Position numbers and translations under genes: made by a program
Notes under the pieces: generated by a model
Told to the model about the DNA's origin: nothing
What the model saw: the letters and a program-made list of their open reading frames with translations, nothing else
Databases searched by the model: none
Shown here: piece by piece, positions 16,594 to 25,212 of the stretch
Layout: every line of letters starts with the position of its first letter
How positions within the stretch are numbered: the first letter of the stretch is position 1
Assembly: GCA_002405165.1 (NCBI GenBank)
Contig: DHLF01000004.1
Location: 124,952 to 188,951, forward strand
DNA from: Christensenella sp. UBA4675
GTDB taxonomy: Bacteria > Bacillota > Clostridia > Christensenellales > Borkfalkiaceae
DNA: 64,000 nucleotides
Direction of reading: 5' to 3'

Positions 16594-17449
16594 TTTCTTT
16601 ATAATCCTTAAACGGAGTATTTACGTCCAAATAAATACAGTTGTGCCAAGACAATCTTTTATCTTTGGGCGGTAAAACGGTATAATCTCTTTGATAACGT
16701 TTTCTTAAATAATAATCGTATTTTGCCGTAATCATAAAACTAGCATCTTCGAATTCGACGTCTATAAAAGAAGAAAACATATCTTTATCGAAATAAATTT
16801 TGTTTCCGCCAAGATAAAGCATTTCGGCTACCGTATTGCTTTTTCCGTTATATTTTTTAATTTTTTCTACTAATTTTTTAACTTTTTTAGGCTTGTTTTT
16901 AGTGGTTTTAAGCAAAAAATTTCCGTAAATTTTTATAAGCTTTCCGTGATTTTGCGGAGCTACCCCGTTTACTAAAATTAAAGCTTTAATAGAATTTAAC
17001 CACTGAAATTTTCTTTTTATTTTATTTTCGGGAACAGAGTCGAAACAACTTACGTCTATTGCCACACCGCTAACGGTTTTTCTTCCGTATTGGTCAACGG
17101 TTATCATGGTAGTGGAAGTATCCACAATTTTACCGAGTAAAACGTTTAAAGAATTATCCGAAAAATAATCTTTAAAAATTACGTTTTCGGGTAAAATCTT
17201 ATCTTTTAAAGATAAAAACTTATCGTAGTTGTCCCTATCCATTAAAACGTCTATATCGTCGTCCCACGGGATAAAACCTTTATGAACTATAGCGCCTATC
17301 GCGCTACCTGCGCCCAAAGTGTAATTTATGCCGTTTTCGCGAAACGCCTTATCTATTTTTTTCATAAGCGCAAGATACGCAAGTTGTAACTGTCTTAACA
17401 GTCCCGTCGCTTTTGCAAGCGGTAAAGTTTCTTTCTCGTTAGATTCCAT
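16583..17449 (-). CDS. LicD-family phosphotransferase
   Basis: 288 residues. The LicD signature is clear: INYTLGAGSAIGAIVHKGFI followed by PWDDDIDVLMDRDNYDKF, where the DDDID aspartates bind metal in the nucleotidyltransferase fold. LicD proteins transfer phosphocholine or other phospho-substituents from CDP-activated donors to surface glycans; which group is used here cannot be told, since no licA/licB/licC or other CDP-sugar gene is present in the window. It overlaps both neighbours by 11 bases, so it belongs to the polysaccharide operon. No membrane segment is evident. Confidence 0.9.
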   Translation of the reverse strand: MESNEKETLPLAKATGLLRQLQLAYLALMKKIDKAFRENGINYTLGAGSAIGAIVHKGFIPWDDDIDVLMDRDNYDKFLSLKDKILPENVIFKDYFSDNSLNVLLGKIVDTSTTMITVDQYGRKTVSGVAIDVSCFDSVPENKIKRKFQWLNSIKALILVNGVAPQNHGKLIKIYGNFLLKTTKNKPKKVKKLVEKIKKYNGKSNTVAEMLYLGGNKIYFDKDMFSSFIDVEFEDASFMITAKYDYYLRKRYQRDYTVLPPKDKRLSWHNCIYLDVNTPFKDYKENEI

Positions 17450-18506
17450 TTTTTAAAGCTCTCACTACGGATTTCGCCATATTTTCTATGGTATTACCTT
17501 GAATTTTTTCGTTGTTAAATTTACCGAAATTTATTCTTAAATCGTAATTTAACAATTTATTTATCGCTTGCGATAATTCGGAAACGCTGTCACTTTTTAC
17601 TATAAATCCGCCTTTACCTTCTTCTACCAAATCAAGCCCCGCAACGCATTTATCGGTAGTTACTATCGGCAAAGAATAATTCATTGCTTCGTTGATTACA
17701 AGACCCCAAGGGTCGTCGCGTGTGGGCAAAACGAAAATATCGGATTCTAAATAGATTTTCGCTAAATCATTTTTACCTTTAAAAGAGTAAAATTCTACGT
17801 TTTTAACTTTTTCTTTATCTATTATTTCTAAATATTCTTTCGTAGGCTCTCCGCCGACTAAAACGAGTTTTACGGGCAAACGAGCGCAAGCTTTAATTAA
17901 AACGTCAAAACCCTTTCTATATATAAATTGTCCAACGCCGAGTATTACTACTTGTTCGCCTTGTTTTTCCTGACGTTTAAAAAAAGGTAAAATTTCGTTA
18001 TTTACCAAATTTGTGAAATTATATCTAAATATTTTTTCTTTTTTTATCTTATAATTTAAAAAATACTCATCTGTTTTTTCGGAAGGCGACAAAAAACAAT
18101 CGCTATTTTTTAGTAGTTTTCTTTTAATAGTATATTTTAAAAATCCGTCTTTTTTAGGCAAAGCACCGTCTGCCGAAACGAATATTTTAGTAGGTAAATT
18201 TTTGCAAACTTTACAGACTTCAAGTCCCGTAAAAGATAAGTAATTACCTAAAATTACTGCGTCATATTTTTCTTTTAATAATAACGGTTTTATATCGCCT
18301 TTATAAAATTTAAAAAAACAACGTTTTTTATTGAGTTTTATTTTTTTATAGTTGCAAACAAGACCTTCAAACCATTTTTTATCCCTATGAGTATGCTCGC
18401 TGTTTTCCGTTTCGTAAGCGACGGTTAAATCGCAAAGTAAGCTAAGTTCGTTAAAAAAATCGTTTCTGTAAGGTGAAATTGCATTGCACTGAAAAAGCAC
18501 TTTCAT
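17439..18506 (-). CDS. Family 4 glycosyltransferase
   Basis: 355 residues, GT-B fold. The N-terminal acceptor domain starts MKVLFQCNAISPYRNDFF. The C-terminal donor domain has VVILGVGQFIYRKGFDVLI, YSFKGKNDLAKIYLESDIFV and VINEAMNYSLPIVTTD, the GT4 EX7E-type segment, with GKGGFIVKSDS after it. The basic N-terminal stretch (KLNKKRCFFKFYKG) would favour membrane association. A 79-bp gap separates it from the upstream GT4, the only real gap inside the polysaccharide locus; it holds a short GCAAAAGGTTTTGC palindrome but no convincing terminator or promoter. Substrate unknown. Confidence 0.88.
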   Translation of the reverse strand: MKVLFQCNAISPYRNDFFNELSLLCDLTVAYETENSEHTHRDKKWFEGLVCNYKKIKLNKKRCFFKFYKGDIKPLLLKEKYDAVILGNYLSFTGLEVCKVCKNLPTKIFVSADGALPKKDGFLKYTIKRKLLKNSDCFLSPSEKTDEYFLNYKIKKEKIFRYNFTNLVNNEILPFFKRQEKQGEQVVILGVGQFIYRKGFDVLIKACARLPVKLVLVGGEPTKEYLEIIDKEKVKNVEFYSFKGKNDLAKIYLESDIFVLPTRDDPWGLVINEAMNYSLPIVTTDKCVAGLDLVEEGKGGFIVKSDSVSELSQAINKLLNYDLRINFGKFNNEKIQGNTIENMAKSVVRALKNGI

Positions 18507-18585
18507 TTTTTACCTATATTTTTTGTCGTAAAAAGTAAATATAAAAAAACTTAACAAGGCAAAACCTTTTGCTAAAAAAATTACA

Positions 18586-19743
18586 TTATTTTTGCTCGTT
18601 ATAAAGTCTATAATATTTTTCGCAAAAAATTTTATTGCTGAATCTATTTGCGTCTTGCTTTATTTTTTCTCTGTCAAAGCTACCCGTTAAATCTAAAATA
18701 GCTTTTTTTAACGCGTTATAATCGCCTTTCGATACGACGTGGCCGTTAAAAGAGTTTATCATTTCACCGCTTCCGCCCGTAGAAAAAGTTATAACGGGTA
18801 ATCCACAACTTAAAGCTTCTAAATTTACGGTCGGATAGTTTTCGAAAAGCGTAGGATTAACAAAAATATCGCTAGCGGAATAAATTTTAGCAAGCTCTTT
18901 CGCGTTATCGGTTTTAGAAATATATAGTATTTTATCGTTTAATTTTTTTGTTTGACCTACTAACACTATCTTATAGTTTAAAGGCAAATCTTCGGAAAGT
19001 TTGTTAAATATTTCTATACCTTTCCTCTCTGTCCAAAAATAAGAAACGCCTAAAATAATTTTTTTATCTTCTAGCAAATATTTTTTTCTAAAATCGCTTT
19101 GCGTAAAAGTAAAAATTTCTTCGTCAACGCCGTTGTTTATAGTCAAAATAGGATATTCGCTTAAAAAAGTGGTATCTGCTATATTTTTAAGCCAAACGCT
19201 GGGAGTAACGATAGTTAAATTTTTAATACCGCAAAACGCCTGTTTTTTTCTTAAAAAATTACTTTTTGAATTATCAAAAATGCTCTTTGGATATTCACTT
19301 TTTTTATTGCAGTTTTCACAGCCGTTAACGTGGTCACAATTCTCGTCATAATAAGCGCAATGCCCCGTGAAAGCCCATTCGTCGTGCAGGGTCCAAATTA
19401 CCTTTTTGCCGAATTTTCTTAAAAAATCGAACAAAATTTCATAGTTTAAGTAATATCCGTGCAAGTTGTGCAAATGAATTACGTCGGGATTAAAATCTTT
19501 TAACCCATTTATCAGTTTTTGCGTATTTTTCCCGCACCTTAAACCTTCTTTTCCGAAAATTCTAGACTTAAACGCGTTTATATAAAGCGAAAAGTTAGAC
19601 TGCAAAAGCCCTTCGCTTTTTTCCCCGCGCCCATAAAAAATTTTAGCTTGTCCGCCTTTTCGTTCTACGAAATTCGCCAAATTTTTAACTATTCTTCCCG
19701 TACTTCCGTACGGATATACGGAATTGATAAAAGCGACTTTCAT
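18586..19743 (-). CDS. Family 4 glycosyltransferase
   Basis: 385 residues, GT-B fold. Landmarks are VYPYGSTGRIVKNLANF, IHLHNLHGYYLNYEILF, KVIWTLHDEWAFTGHCAYY, the donor-domain INNGVDEEIFTF, GVSYFWTERKGIEIF, and the EX7E-region VNLEALSCGLPVITFSTGG. The HDxxxFTGHCxY block and the cysteine-rich DENCDHVNGCENC stretch are typical of a GT4 subgroup found in Bacteroides and Firmicutes capsule loci. It overlaps the epimerase gene by four bases. Sugar donor and acceptor are not predictable. Confidence 0.9.
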   Translation of the reverse strand: MKVAFINSVYPYGSTGRIVKNLANFVERKGGQAKIFYGRGEKSEGLLQSNFSLYINAFKSRIFGKEGLRCGKNTQKLINGLKDFNPDVIHLHNLHGYYLNYEILFDFLRKFGKKVIWTLHDEWAFTGHCAYYDENCDHVNGCENCNKKSEYPKSIFDNSKSNFLRKKQAFCGIKNLTIVTPSVWLKNIADTTFLSEYPILTINNGVDEEIFTFTQSDFRKKYLLEDKKIILGVSYFWTERKGIEIFNKLSEDLPLNYKIVLVGQTKKLNDKILYISKTDNAKELAKIYSASDIFVNPTLFENYPTVNLEALSCGLPVITFSTGGSGEMINSFNGHVVSKGDYNALKKAILDLTGSFDREKIKQDANRFSNKIFCEKYYRLYNEQK

Positions 19744-20669
19744 TTACTCAAATCCTGTTTAAACCATTCTAAGTATTCTACCAAATCACCTTCGAAATCG
19801 GTGGACGGAGTATATCCCATTACTGTTTTAAGCTTTGTGATATCCGCCCTGCAATCTCTTACGTCGCCTATTCTTTCGGGAACGTGTTCTATTTTACTAT
19901 CCGTTTTAACGTGCTTTAAAATCATTTGAGCAAGCGTATTTATGGTAATACTGTTTCCCGAACCCAAATTAAATACGCCCGTAGTTAAATCTTGCTTAGT
20001 TCCTGCCAAATAATTTATTATTGCAACGTCTTTACTACAAATAAAATCCCTAGTTTGTTCTCCGTCGCCGTAAATTTTTAAAGGTAAATTTTTATAGGCG
20101 TTATTTGCAAAAATAGGAATTACGTTACCGTAAGCGTCGAACCTTTGGCGCATTCCGAAAACGTTAAAATACCTTAAACATATTGCAGTAAAACCAAATA
20201 AATGACTATACGCAAGTATTTGTTTTTCAGCCGATAGTTTTGTTACGCCGTAAGGGCAATCTGCGTTTTGCGGATGATTTTCGTCTATTACCGATTTCTG
20301 TAATTCTCCGAATATCGCCGCCGAAGAAGAATATACTATTCTTTTAACGCCGTTTTTTCTTATCCCTTGCAAAACGTTAGTTGTGCCTATTAAATTTACT
20401 TGCGCGTCTAATACGGGATTATCTATGGAACGCTGTCTTCCGACGCTTGCCGCTAAATGAAATACTACGTCTTTATTTTCGGTTAGCTTATCAACCAACT
20501 TTGCGTCTAATATATCGCCTTTGACAAATTCGACGTTTAGTCCGTCTAAATTTTGAGCGTACCCGCTAAATAAATTATCTATAACCGTTACTTTATGATT
20601 ATTTTTTAATAGCTCTCTAACGACGGTTGAACCTATAAAGCCCGCTCCGCCCGTAACTAATGCGTTCAC
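19740..20669 (-). CDS. NAD-dependent sugar epimerase (GalE/WbpP-like)
   Basis: 309 residues, an extended short-chain dehydrogenase. VTGGAGFIGSTVV binds NAD, VFHLAASVGRQRSI follows, and the catalytic residues are in YSSSAAIFGE and YGVTK (Tyr140, Lys144). It should epimerise or otherwise convert a UDP- or GDP-linked hexose, most likely UDP-Glc(NAc) to UDP-Gal(NAc), and thus supply a donor for the glycosyltransferases around it. It overlaps both neighbouring genes by four bases. The exact substrate cannot be fixed from sequence alone. Confidence 0.87.
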   Translation of the reverse strand: MNALVTGGAGFIGSTVVRELLKNNHKVTVIDNLFSGYAQNLDGLNVEFVKGDILDAKLVDKLTENKDVVFHLAASVGRQRSIDNPVLDAQVNLIGTTNVLQGIRKNGVKRIVYSSSAAIFGELQKSVIDENHPQNADCPYGVTKLSAEKQILAYSHLFGFTAICLRYFNVFGMRQRFDAYGNVIPIFANNAYKNLPLKIYGDGEQTRDFICSKDVAIINYLAGTKQDLTTGVFNLGSGNSITINTLAQMILKHVKTDSKIEHVPERIGDVRDCRADITKLKTVMGYTPSTDFEGDLVEYLEWFKQDLSK

Positions 20670-21874
20670 TGTTTATCTCCGTTTAAAAAATCCATTATTT
20701 TTTCGCAAGCAATTTTTACGTCGTAATGCGTACGAAAATACTCGTAAGAGTTATCTCCCATTCTTATATTATCCCTTATATTGCAAAATTTTTCAAGACT
20801 TTTTTGAAAATTTATAACGTTATCGCTTAATGTTTTTACGCCGAAATCGTTAATTTCGGCAATATCACCCAAATCGCAATTTTCGTCCGTAACGCAAAAA
20901 AGCGGAAGATGAGCTTTCATATAATCTAAGCTTCTGGACGGGAAATTAGGAATTGTAAATCTACTGTCTAAAAGCACTAACCCCACGTCGCTTGCGGAAG
21001 TTAATTTTAAATATTCGTTTTTAGGCATAAACGGAAAATATTTTAAATTTTCGGGGTTTTCGGAAGCAATATATTTTTCAATAGCGCCACTTTCCGTTCC
21101 TCCCCCTACAACTAAAAAGAAAAACCTAGTGTCACTACAATTTTTTATACATTCTACAAAGAAATTTATTCCTTGCGGTTTACCCAAATTTCCGCCGTAA
21201 AATATTATTATTTTATCCTCGGGAATTCCGTATTGACGCCTTATATCTAATTTTTCTTGCTCGCTGACCGATAAATCTTCTACTTTTAAGCTGTTAGGAC
21301 AAACTTCTACCGTTTTTCCGTTTAAATCGTTATGAGCTAGCAAATATTTTACGTTATTAGGCGACATACAACCTATCCTATCGGACACGGCGTATAACTT
21401 TTTTTCTTTTCTTCTAAAAAATTTATAAAAAATACTTTTCTTTGAAAACAACCCTATATCTACGCAGTTTTGCGGAAATATATCTTTAAGCAATAAATAG
21501 CTTTTTGCGTTATCCCTTTTTTTGAAATACTTTACCACTCCCGAAAAAGTAACGGGCGGTGTTGCATACAAAATTAAATCAAATTTAACGCCTTTAAAGT
21601 GCTTTTTTATAGCTTTTATCGTATTTTTTTCTATTAGCAAAGTTGACAAACCTTTTTCAATCAAGTTGGTTTTTTGAATGTTTAAAATTTTATTTCTTAA
21701 AATTTTATAATTCTCCCCTTCTATTAAAAAAGTTTTCTTTTTATTTCTTCTCTCTAACGGCGAAACCGCGTAAACGTAGTTGCCGTTACGGGTTAATTCC
21801 AACAATAAATCGCTATAAATATTGTTTTCGTTTAAGGAATTCATATCGAGTAAGGATAAAAATAAAATATTCAT
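20666..21874 (-). CDS. Family 4 glycosyltransferase, WbuB-like
   Basis: 402 residues, GT-B fold. LILYATPPVTFSGVVKYF and SYLLLKDIFPQNCVDIGL resemble the WbuB group of GT4 enzymes, several of which transfer N-acetyl-L-fucosamine; the presence of capF in the same locus agrees with that. The donor domain shows IIFYGGNLGKPQGINFFVEC, FPFMPKNEYLKLTSASDVGL and SRSLDYMKAHLPLFCVTD. It shares an ATGA overlap with the glycosylase gene upstream and one with the epimerase downstream. The WbuB assignment is moderate; the GT4 assignment is firm. Confidence 0.87.
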   Translation of the reverse strand: MNILFLSLLDMNSLNENNIYSDLLLELTRNGNYVYAVSPLERRNKKKTFLIEGENYKILRNKILNIQKTNLIEKGLSTLLIEKNTIKAIKKHFKGVKFDLILYATPPVTFSGVVKYFKKRDNAKSYLLLKDIFPQNCVDIGLFSKKSIFYKFFRRKEKKLYAVSDRIGCMSPNNVKYLLAHNDLNGKTVEVCPNSLKVEDLSVSEQEKLDIRRQYGIPEDKIIIFYGGNLGKPQGINFFVECIKNCSDTRFFFLVVGGGTESGAIEKYIASENPENLKYFPFMPKNEYLKLTSASDVGLVLLDSRFTIPNFPSRSLDYMKAHLPLFCVTDENCDLGDIAEINDFGVKTLSDNVINFQKSLEKFCNIRDNIRMGDNSYEYFRTHYDVKIACEKIMDFLNGDKQ

Positions 21875-22716
21875 TTATTGCCCCTTTCTAAATTTCTTTT
21901 GTAATGAAACATATATTGCTGTATAATTCCGCTTTCTTCCCCGAATTTATCGGTAAAATAAGATGAAATTTTTTTCCTATCCGTAAGTTTTCCGTCAAAA
22001 TTTTCACGATAAATTTTTTCTATCCAAGTATCTACGGGAAAACTGTCGAACCTAGAATAAGAAAATAACATCACGCAAGACGCAACTTTATCCCCTACGC
22101 CTTTTATTTTTAAAAGCTCTTCTTTTAATTTTTCGGAAGGAAGTACGGCAAATTTTTCCAAATCTAAACCGCTAGCTAGTTCTTGACATAATTCTTTTAA
22201 ATATTCCGCCCGATACCCTAAGCCTGCGTCTTTAAAAAAACTTACGTCTTGTCTTGCAAGCTTTTCTATTTCGGGAAAAGCGTGATAAGTTTTTCCGTTA
22301 AATACTACCGTATCTCCCAATTTTTCACACAAATATTTAACGGAATTTTTTATTCTGGGAATATTATTGTTTTGCGAAATCATAAAACTAATTAAATTTT
22401 CCGTTTTAGGTTGTCTTAAAATTCTTATTCCTTTTCCTTTTTCAACGCATAAATTTAAAAACGCAGAATTTTCCGACAAAGCCTTACGGTAAAGCGATTC
22501 GTAATTCCTTTCCAAATCAAAAAAATCGCGGAAAAACGCTTCGTCTTCGTCGTTACATTCGATACAAGCGCTATCGCCAAAGTTATAACAATAACAAAAT
22601 TTATTTAACGAACGAACTAAATACCCTAAGCTAAACTGTTCGTAAGCAAAAAATTGTCCGCAAGTTAAAGTGTCTTGCACGTTAAAAAAAGTACTGTCGA
22701 ATTTAATAGTTTTCAT
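21871..22716 (-). CDS. ogg: 8-oxoguanine DNA glycosylase (OGG1 type)
   Basis: 281 residues from the ATG at 22716. An upstream in-frame TTG at 22755 lies inside the rpmA terminator hairpin and is rejected. The N-terminal beta domain (FNVQDTLTCGQFFAYEQF, with the conserved CGQ.F) precedes the helix-hairpin-helix LLKIKGVGDKVASC with catalytic Lys210, and the catalytic Asp229 in SFPVDTWI; the 19-residue Lys-Asp spacing equals that of human OGG1. It excises 8-oxoguanine and nicks the strand. Its stop overlaps the WbuB-like gene, so it heads the polysaccharide transcript although functionally unrelated. No clear Shine-Dalgarno is present. Confidence 0.9.
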   Translation of the reverse strand: MKTIKFDSTFFNVQDTLTCGQFFAYEQFSLGYLVRSLNKFCYCYNFGDSACIECNDEDEAFFRDFFDLERNYESLYRKALSENSAFLNLCVEKGKGIRILRQPKTENLISFMISQNNNIPRIKNSVKYLCEKLGDTVVFNGKTYHAFPEIEKLARQDVSFFKDAGLGYRAEYLKELCQELASGLDLEKFAVLPSEKLKEELLKIKGVGDKVASCVMLFSYSRFDSFPVDTWIEKIYRENFDGKLTDRKKISSYFTDKFGEESGIIQQYMFHYKRNLERGNK

Positions 22717-22728
22717 CTTTATAAATGT

Positions 22729-22762
22729 AAAAAAAAGACATTGCGAAATAAGCAATGCCTTT
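22729..22762 (-). terminator. Terminator after rpmA
   Basis: Minus strand AAAGGCATTGC / GCAATGTCTTT (11 bp with one G-U pair, 7-nt loop) followed by eight T. It lies between rpmA and ogg and separates the ribosomal-protein operon from the polysaccharide locus. Confidence 0.88.
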
Positions 22763-22777
22763 TTATTCTCGTTTAAA

Positions 22778-23053
22778 TTATTTAGCGTAAACGCTTACTT
22801 TCTTTTTATCTTTTCCTAATCTTTCAAACTTTACAACTCCGTCGATAAGAGCGTATAAAGTGTCGTCAGAACCGATACCTACGTTGTTGCCGGGATGAAT
22901 TTTAGTTCCTCTTTGACGTACTAAAATGTTTCCTGCAAGAACTTCTTGACCGTCAGAACGTTTTGTTCCTAGTCTTTTAGCTTCACTATCTCTACCGTTT
23001 CTGGTAGAACCCATTCCTTTTTTATGTGCAAATAATTTTATTAAAAACAACAT
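22778..23053 (-). CDS. rpmA: 50S ribosomal protein bL27
   Basis: 91 residues. HKKGMGSTRNGRDSEAKRLG and ILVRQRGTKIHPGNNVG are diagnostic of bL27, a protein near the peptidyl-transferase centre. The N-terminus MLFLIKLF precedes AHKKG, i.e. an extension of eight residues like the one that Firmicutes remove with the cysteine protease Prp. The prp gene usually sits between rplU and rpmA, but here only 16 bases separate them, so a processing protease would have to be encoded elsewhere. The gene is cotranscribed with rplU and closes with the terminator at 22729-22762. Confidence 0.97.
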   Translation of the reverse strand: MLFLIKLFAHKKGMGSTRNGRDSEAKRLGTKRSDGQEVLAGNILVRQRGTKIHPGNNVGIGSDDTLYALIDGVVKFERLGKDKKKVSVYAK

Positions 23054-23069
23054 TTTTCTTCCCCCTTAA

Positions 23070-23378
23070 TTACTTTGCCGAGATTTCTTCAATCTTAACA
23101 GCTGTAAAAGGCTGTCTGTGTCCTTGTTTCTTTCTTACGTTCTTTTTAGCTTTGTATTTGAAAACTATAATCTTTTTAGCTTTATCTTGCGCTTCTACAC
23201 TTGCTAAAACTTTAAAAGACTTTGCGTCTTCCCCTACTTTAATTCCGTTTTCATCCGAAACAAGAATGGGAGAAAATTCTACTTTTTCTCCGACTTCCGA
23301 CTTGATTTTTTCAAGTCTTACTACTTCTCCTACTGTAACTTTGTACTGCTTTCCGCCATTGTCGATAACTGCGTACAT
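23070..23378 (-). CDS. rplU: 50S ribosomal protein bL21
   Basis: 102 residues, normal length. MYAVIDNGGKQYKVTVGEVV at the N-terminus and FKYKAKKNVRKKQGHRQPFT at the C-terminus are the bL21 signatures; the C-terminal part contacts 23S rRNA. The start ATG has AGGGAGG in the L21 leader about ten bases upstream. Autogenous control through the leader RNA is likely from the conserved leader, as known in other Firmicutes. The usual prp gene is missing between this gene and rpmA. Confidence 0.97.
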   Translation of the reverse strand: MYAVIDNGGKQYKVTVGEVVRLEKIKSEVGEKVEFSPILVSDENGIKVGEDAKSFKVLASVEAQDKAKKIIVFKYKAKKNVRKKQGHRQPFTAVKIEEISAK

Positions 23379-23384
23379 AGATTT

Positions 23385-23462
23385 TTTTTACCTCCCTGTC
23401 CAATCTCGCCATCAAGGTGCCCTGCGTTTGCAAAAACTTATTTAACCTTTCCTGTGCGGTTA
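23385..23462 (-). ncRNA. Ribosomal L21 leader RNA
   Basis: On the minus strand the rplU leader contains CCGCACAGGAAAGGTT and then GCAGGGCACCTTGATGGCGA and GATTGGACAGGGAGG. These blocks match the L21 leader motif found ahead of rplU in Firmicutes, which is thought to bind a ribosomal protein and regulate the operon. Confidence 0.8.
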
Positions 23463-23470
23463 CGCTAGAT

Positions 23471-23500
23471 ATAATAGCATATTTTTTTGCTTTTTGTCAA
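23471..23500 (-). promoter_or_regulatory. Promoter of rplU-rpmA
   Basis: Minus strand TTGACA (23500-23495), 18-bp spacer, TATTAT (23476-23471), ending about nine bases before the first conserved block of the L21 leader. Confidence 0.8.
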
Positions 23501-23636
23501 CTAACTTTTATATTATAATCTATTTTTTTATATATTTTCTACCCGTTTTTTAAAAAAAAGTATTATTTCGGAAATATTAAGCAAAATAAAGATAAAAGAA
23601 ATTTTTAAAACGTAAAAATTTTTAAAGGAGCAAATT

Positions 23637-24077
23637 ATGGATTTAAAAAAATTTAACCAAGAAGCAATAAACGCTATTTATAAAACCGCGCAAATAGGAT
23701 TAAGTTCTATTTCCAACGTTTCCGAAAAAGTTACTAATTCCGCTTTTAAACAAGAACTTGAAAACGAATATGAAGGATACGAAAAATTTATAAGCGAACT
23801 TTTAAGTTTTATTAAAGAAAACGATTACGAAACCAAAGAAGTAAACCCTATGAAAAAAGCTTTTATGTGGACGAGTATAAAACTAAATACTTTAACGGAC
23901 GACTCTTGCGGACACATTGCGGAACTTATGCTTAAAGGCACGCTTATGGGAATTACGGAAATGCAAGAAATGGCTAACTCGGGAGCAAAAGCGTTAGACG
24001 AAAAAATACTTTCGTACTGTGAAAAATTAAAAAGCTTAATGGAACAATATGAAGAAAATTTAAAGAAATTTTTATAA
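23637..24077 (+). CDS. Helical protein of unknown function, possibly ferritin-like
   Basis: 146 residues, almost entirely predicted helix: residues 1-28, 33-65, 74-112 and 115-146 would make a four-helix bundle. ELENEYEGYEKFISEL and CGHIAELMLKGTLMGITEMQ carry Glu and His spaced in a way that recalls the DUF2383/ferritin-like group, but the ExxH pairs are not clear enough to claim metal binding. AAAGGAG eight bases upstream of ATG fixes the start. It is monocistronic, lying divergently from rplU and convergent with the GH43 gene behind a strong terminator. Soluble, no signal peptide. Confidence 0.75.
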   Translation: MDLKKFNQEAINAIYKTAQIGLSSISNVSEKVTNSAFKQELENEYEGYEKFISELLSFIKENDYETKEVNPMKKAFMWTSIKLNTLTDDSCGHIAELMLKGTLMGITEMQEMANSGAKALDEKILSYCEKLKSLMEQYEENLKKFL

Positions 24078-24130
24078 TTTAAATTTTACGCTTTATAACT
24101 CAAAACTTAACACAACTACTAAAAAAGCAA

Positions 24131-24158
24131 GCGGACGCCTTTTACAAAAGGCGTCCGC
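24131..24158. terminator. Bidirectional terminator between helical protein and GH43 genes
   Basis: A perfect 13-bp stem GCGGACGCCTTTT / AAAAGGCGTCCGC with a 2-base spacer, with A-rich sequence on one side and T-rich on the other. It lies between two convergent genes and can serve both. Confidence 0.88.
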
Positions 24159-24233
24159 ATTTTATATTTTTAATAAATTCTAAACAAAAAAATTGTTTTT
24201 TACAGAATTTTTTAACTAATTAACAATACTAAA

Positions 24234-25163
24234 TTACTTGTTTTTTGCATTTACTTCTAAAACGCCGTTGTCTACTTTCATTTCATCCATTCTAAACGTT
24301 CTTCTTTCGGCTTGCAAAGGCTTATCACCCTTAACCACGTCTCTCCCGTGATAAACAATATAATACTTGCCGTTTTCTTTTATTACGCTGTTATGTCCCG
24401 TTCCTTCTTGGAATTCGCCTTTTCTAAGTAAAGGTTTATAAGTGTTTTCATCGGGATATTTTTTAAACTTTAATTTTCTTAAATCGTCCGTTTCGCCTTT
24501 TGCTACCGCATATCCTATAAAATACGTCTCTTTTTCGTAAGCCGAACCCGAATACATGCAATAATGATAATCGCCTTCCTTAAAGTAAAAAGGACCTTCT
24601 ATCGTGTGCCAGTGTTGACCTTTTTTAAACCTGTCTTTTTGGAAAATTTCCTCATCCAAGCTAGGTTTTACTACCGCTACGGGTTTTCCTTCTACGCTAT
24701 ATGGGTCAGGCATTTTATCCACCAAAATATAAGTTCCCGCCCTTACGGAATCGTAATCGTTATTGCAATAGAATATGTATAGTCCGCAGTCCGTGTTAAC
24801 AACGTGAGCATCTATGGAGAACGGGGGAAGCAAATCTTTAACGTAATGCCAATTAGTTTCCGGGTTATCCGATTCGATTACTTGAATTCTTTGAGTATGC
24901 ACGTCGTCCGAATCTTTTTTCATAGAAGAAACGTACATATAAAACTTTCCGTTTATTTCTATTACGCTAGGCGCCCAATATTCTTTTTCGTCTTGTTTAG
25001 AATAAACTATTCCTAAATAGTCGTAGTTTATCATATCTTTACTTTTATATAATTGAACTCCGTCAACGTTAGTTGCGTATATATAATAAAACCCGTTTGC
25101 TTTTATTATATAAGGGTCAGGTTGGGACAAATTTTTATAATTGCCGTTTACATGAAGTTTCAT
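24234..25163 (-). CDS. Family 43 glycoside hydrolase
   Basis: 309 residues, a single five-bladed beta-propeller domain with no signal peptide, so probably cytoplasmic. GH43 enzymes cleave arabinan, xylan or related side chains. The three acidic residues are visible: catalytic base in LSQPDPYIIKANGFYY, pKa modulator in PPFSIDAHVV, and proton donor in HTIEGPFYFKEGDYHY; TGHNSVIKENGKYYIVYHGR is the conserved late block with the metal-side histidine. The start has AAGGAG. It stands alone between two terminators, so no operon context narrows the substrate; arabino- or xylo-oligosaccharides are likely. Confidence 0.9.
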   Translation of the reverse strand: MKLHVNGNYKNLSQPDPYIIKANGFYYIYATNVDGVQLYKSKDMINYDYLGIVYSKQDEKEYWAPSVIEINGKFYMYVSSMKKDSDDVHTQRIQVIESDNPETNWHYVKDLLPPFSIDAHVVNTDCGLYIFYCNNDYDSVRAGTYILVDKMPDPYSVEGKPVAVVKPSLDEEIFQKDRFKKGQHWHTIEGPFYFKEGDYHYCMYSGSAYEKETYFIGYAVAKGETDDLRKLKFKKYPDENTYKPLLRKGEFQEGTGHNSVIKENGKYYIVYHGRDVVKGDKPLQAERRTFRMDEMKVDNGVLEVNAKNK

Positions 25164-25212
25164 ATTTTCTCCTTAATAATTTAAAAAATAATTTTGATAT
25201 TATTATACAATA

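Noticed and set aside
22717..22755. Longer start for ogg at a TTG
   Set aside because: The added codons lie within the rpmA terminator hairpin and have no similarity to OGG1 N-termini.
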